7,965 bases of DNA, taken from positions 1 through 7,965 of the forward strand of contig JAQVDA010000030.1 in the NCBI GenBank assembly GCA_028698535.1. The letters are read 5' to 3'. The stretch comes from Bacilli bacterium. GTDB lineage: Bacteria; Bacillota_I; Bacilli_A; RF39; UBA660. The notes below the pieces were generated by a model that worked only from the letters and a program-made list of their open reading frames with translations, was not told the origin of the DNA and did no database searches. This document shows, in pieces, positions 6,069 to 7,965 of the stretch (position 1 is the first letter of the stretch; each line of letters starts with the position of its first letter). A program made the position numbers and the translations under genes.

Positions 6069-6638
6069 TTAACCACCAATAAAGCGCCCAAAAATCATGG
6101 ACATGATACCCGCCGTAATTAACGCGATGGGGGTCCCTTGAAACCCTTTTAAAATTGGATTAATATTTAATTTTTCTCTAATACTAGAGAATATATATAA
6201 TACTAAAGAGTAACCAAGCCCACTACCAAGGGTAAAGACAAGGGTTTGCGTAAAGGTATAATTATTAGCAGCAGTTAATAAAACAGCGCCTAAAATAGCA
6301 CAGTTAGTAGCGATTAGTGGTAAATAGATACCCAATAAAGCTTGAATTTTGGGAAAGTATTTTCTGATTATCATTTCGGTTAACTGAACTAAAGAAGCAA
6401 TAATTAAAATAAAAGTAATCGTTCTTAAATATTCAATATCATAAGGGAGTAATAGATAATGATACAGAAAGAAACAAAGTATATTAGCCAGTAACATGAC
6501 TAAAGTCACACAAATTCCCATACCAAGTGCCCCTTGTTCTTGATTAGAAACACCTAAAAAGGAACAAAGACCTAAGAATTTAGTTAAAATAATATTTTCC
6601 ACCAATATACTTGATATTAATAAAGCCATTAAACTCAT
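6069..6638 (-). CDS. rnfA: Rnf complex membrane subunit RnfA
   Basis: RnfA is one of two homologous six-helix membrane subunits at the heart of the Rnf ferredoxin:NAD+ oxidoreductase. It pairs with RnfE, and together they hold an intramembrane Fe-S centre on the electron path. The 189-residue length is normal. Signatures are ENIILTKFLGLC (14-25), FLGVSN (27-32), and IYLPLIATNCAILGAVL (104-120), with C25 and C113 at the two positions expected for Fe-S ligands. The usual Pro after the first Cys is Ser here (LGLCSFLG). The C-terminus, FQGTPIALITAGIMSMIF, matches the family. The ATG overlaps the rnfE stop (ATGA). A strong AGGAGG at 6647-6652 lies 8 bases upstream and decides the start. Confidence 0.95.
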   Translation of the reverse strand: MSLMALLISSILVENIILTKFLGLCSFLGVSNQEQGALGMGICVTLVMLLANILCFFLYHYLLLPYDIEYLRTITFILIIASLVQLTEMIIRKYFPKIQALLGIYLPLIATNCAILGAVLLTAANNYTFTQTLVFTLGSGLGYSLVLYIFSSIREKLNINPILKGFQGTPIALITAGIMSMIFGRFIGG

Positions 6639-7273
6639 CGTTCTTCCCTCCTTTTGTTTTGAATCATCTTTAAGATGCCACTTAAAAGCCCGAGAGAGAT
6701 AAAAGCGCCAGCCGGGGTGATTAGTAACCCAACCGGGAAAATATTAGTATTTGGTATTAGTTGATAAACCATCTTATAACCGGTTATCTTACTTAAATTA
6801 TCCATAATAGTGATGGTGTTATTTCCTAATACTTCTCTAAAGATGGCCAACATAACAATGCCAATCATAAAACCTAAACCAAAGCCAACCGCATCAACAA
6901 TACTAACTAAAACGCCTTCCTTTGAGGCAAAACCAACCGCTCGCCCTAAAACCAGACAATTAACCACAATTAAGGGAATATAAATACCTAAAATACGATA
7001 TAAATCAGGGGTATAAGCCTTTAAAACTAACTCGGTGATAGTCACTAAAGTGGCAATAATTAATATATATACCGGAAGCCGAATATGATTAGGAACCAAA
7101 TTTTTAATAAGGGAAACCATTAAATTAGAACCTAGTAAGACAAATAAAACCGATAAACTCATCACAATAGCATTTTCCACCGTTGTCGAAACAGCTAAAA
7201 CTGGACATAACCCTAATAATAAAACAAAAATAGGATTTTCTTTAATTAGACCGGTTAATAAATTATTTTTCAT
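6635..7273 (-). CDS. rnfE: Rnf complex membrane subunit RnfE
   Basis: RnfE is the partner of RnfA in the membrane core of the Rnf ion pump. The 212-residue protein has six hydrophobic helices. Family signatures are KENPIFVLLLGLCPVLAVST (11-30), ILGIYIPLIVVNCLVLGRA (94-112) and PAGAFISLGLLSGI near the C-terminus. C23 and C106 are the conserved Fe-S ligand cysteines. An in-frame TTG at 7300 would add nine residues (MNILIGGLI), but those codons contain the ribosome binding site AGGGGG at 7281-7286, so ATG 7273 is the start. It overlaps the end of the upstream 45-residue gene by 11 bases and the start of rnfA by 4, indicating coupled translation. Confidence 0.95.
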   Translation of the reverse strand: MKNNLLTGLIKENPIFVLLLGLCPVLAVSTTVENAIVMSLSVLFVLLGSNLMVSLIKNLVPNHIRLPVYILIIATLVTITELVLKAYTPDLYRILGIYIPLIVVNCLVLGRAVGFASKEGVLVSIVDAVGFGLGFMIGIVMLAIFREVLGNNTITIMDNLSKITGYKMVYQLIPNTNIFPVGLLITPAGAFISLGLLSGILKMIQNKRREER

Positions 7274-7400
7274 AATAAGACCCCCTATTAATATGTTCAA
7301 TTAATGGTTTAGTTGTTTCATAAACCCAAAATAACAAAAGGGAACATAAAAAGCCAATGATAGTAAAAACAATGATGCCTTTTAATACTTCTTTTTTCAT
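7263..7400 (-). CDS. 45-residue membrane microprotein resembling an RnfG N-terminal anchor
   Basis: The encoded protein starts MKKEVLKGIIVFTIIGFL, continues through one hydrophobic helix (about 8-27) and reaches WVYETTKPLIEHI (25-37) before stopping at GSYYEK. A Lys-rich start, one helix, then V-x-E-x-T-x-x-P-I is how RnfG proteins usually begin, ahead of their FMN-binding domain, which is missing here. It sits between G and E, the slot a separate rnfG normally borders. The ATG overlaps the TGA of the preceding D-G fusion gene, and AAGAGG at 7408-7413 lies 7 bases upstream, so it is very probably translated. It could be a relic of an original rnfG whose soluble domain was lost after the fusion arose, or a small structural subunit. 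The RnfG likeness is from motif memory over about 15 residues and is therefore tentative. Confidence 0.65.
   Translation of the reverse strand: MKKEVLKGIIVFTIIGFLCSLLLFWVYETTKPLIEHINRGSYYEK
7281..7286 (-). promoter_or_regulatory. Shine-Dalgarno site of rnfE
   Basis: AGGGGG lies 7 bases before ATG 7273 and within the 3' end of the 45-residue gene. It rules out the longer TTG start for RnfE. Confidence 0.75.
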
Positions 7401-7965
7401 TTATATTCCTCTTTTCGTTTATGATAATCATCCATTACTTTAATTGCCATTTGTTTTAAATAGTTGGTGGTGTAGGTAGCCCCGGCTATGGTATCTAGTT
7501 TACCTAAATCAGTTTGATTATGAATAATTTTCTTTAGATAATCAGCGTTTTCTATTTGTGACCACACATCTTCTTTTTGTTCGATGATTGTAATATCCGT
7601 TATTTTATTATTAGTATGATTAATAGTAATATCGGCTTTAATGATACCGTGGAAAGCCTTATAAGTTACTTGATAAATAGTTTGTTGATCTTGCCTTTTA
7701 ATATTAAGAATGGTAAAGGCTAAATCTTTATCATCTACCTTCTTAATATTAAAAGTGATATAACCAGTAATACTAGTTACCAGCATTAATAGAATCAGAT
7801 TTAAAATAAGTATCCATCTTAGATTAAACCGAACCTTGGCCCCTATTCGGTCAATAATAAAAACTAACATATTCATAGTTAAAATAGCGGTGGCGACCCC
7901 TTCTGGATAATTAGTTAAGAATCTAAAGGCAACCGTTAATAACCCTAATAACAAGGCATAGATAA
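7397..7965 (-). CDS. RnfD (C-terminal end) fused to RnfG-type FMN-binding domain, 5' end outside window
   Basis: The reading frame is open to the window edge, so the gene begins outside; 188 residues are visible. Numbering from TTG codon 7954, the first 36 residues (GLLTVAFRFLTNYPEGV...LTMNMLVFIIDR) match the last helices of RnfD, the membrane subunit that carries a covalent flavin. A new membrane helix follows (about 47-68), then a periplasm-type soluble domain of about 100 residues. It has the FMN_bind pattern Y-x-V-x-Y-x-A-F-x-G-I-I-x-A-D-I-T-I and ends with DTIAGATYTT (154-163), where T160 is the expected flavinylation threonine. In most Rnf operons rnfD and rnfG are separate genes. Here no stop or start separates the domains. 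The end overlaps the next small gene (ATGA). The domain is compact and lacks the usual E-T-x-G segment (QKEDVW at that place). Confidence 0.85.
   Translation of the reverse strand, partial: IYALLLGLLTVAFRFLTNYPEGVATAILTMNMLVFIIDRIGAKVRFNLRWILILNLILLMLVTSITGYITFNIKKVDDKDLAFTILNIKRQDQQTIYQVTYKAFHGIIKADITINHTNNKITDITIIEQKEDVWSQIENADYLKKIIHNQTDLGKLDTIAGATYTTNYLKQMAIKVMDDYHKRKEEYK

Overview
The window looks like a low-GC, anaerobic member of the Bacillota. A Bacilli-like or Mollicutes-related lineage is the best guess; the species cannot be named from sequence alone. The DNA is strongly AT-rich. Tryptophan is encoded by TGG and TGA acts as a stop (for example at the end of rnfE), so this is standard code 11 and not the Mycoplasma code. 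The dnaG-rpoD-trmK block is the primase/sigma-A macromolecular-synthesis region as arranged in Bacilli. The Rnf genes imply ferredoxin-based anaerobic energy metabolism.

Layout from left to right. Positions 1-170 are non-coding and hold two exact 16-bp direct repeats, a weaker third copy, and a probable promoter and Shine-Dalgarno site for a YqfQ/VrrA-like protein with a Ser/Asn-rich tail (171-557, +). Facing it on the minus strand, and read in the order dnaG, rpoD, trmK, are DNA primase (2337-4082), the housekeeping sigma factor (1247-2332) and the tRNA adenine-22 N1 methyltransferase (565-1245). They are separated by 4 and 1 bases, so they form a tightly coupled operon. Upstream and on the same strand is a UV damage endonuclease gene, uvsE (4136-5086). 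Divergent from it is a DUF6512-type membrane protein (5144-5677, +).

The right third (5674-7965, minus strand) is the distal part of an Rnf operon (ferredoxin:NAD+ oxidoreductase ion pump). Its order is: the C-terminal end of RnfD fused in frame to an RnfG-type FMN-binding domain; a 45-residue membrane microprotein that looks like an RnfG N-terminal anchor; RnfE; RnfA; a 42-residue membrane microprotein ending in a Cys cluster; and a very short RnfB (87 residues). This RnfB keeps the membrane helix and one four-Cys Fe-S motif but has no ferredoxin domain. Spacings are 1-base gaps or short overlaps, and most starts have good Shine-Dalgarno sites, so the two microproteins look like real genes.

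The core genes (dnaG, rpoD, trmK, uvsE) look ordinary and intact. The most notable part is the Rnf module, whose architecture departs from the usual C-D-G-E-A-B set in four ways: the D-G fusion, the G-like stub, the Cys-rich microprotein and the minimal RnfB. The region left of yqfQ carries repeats that could be a mobile-element end or a regulator's binding sites.
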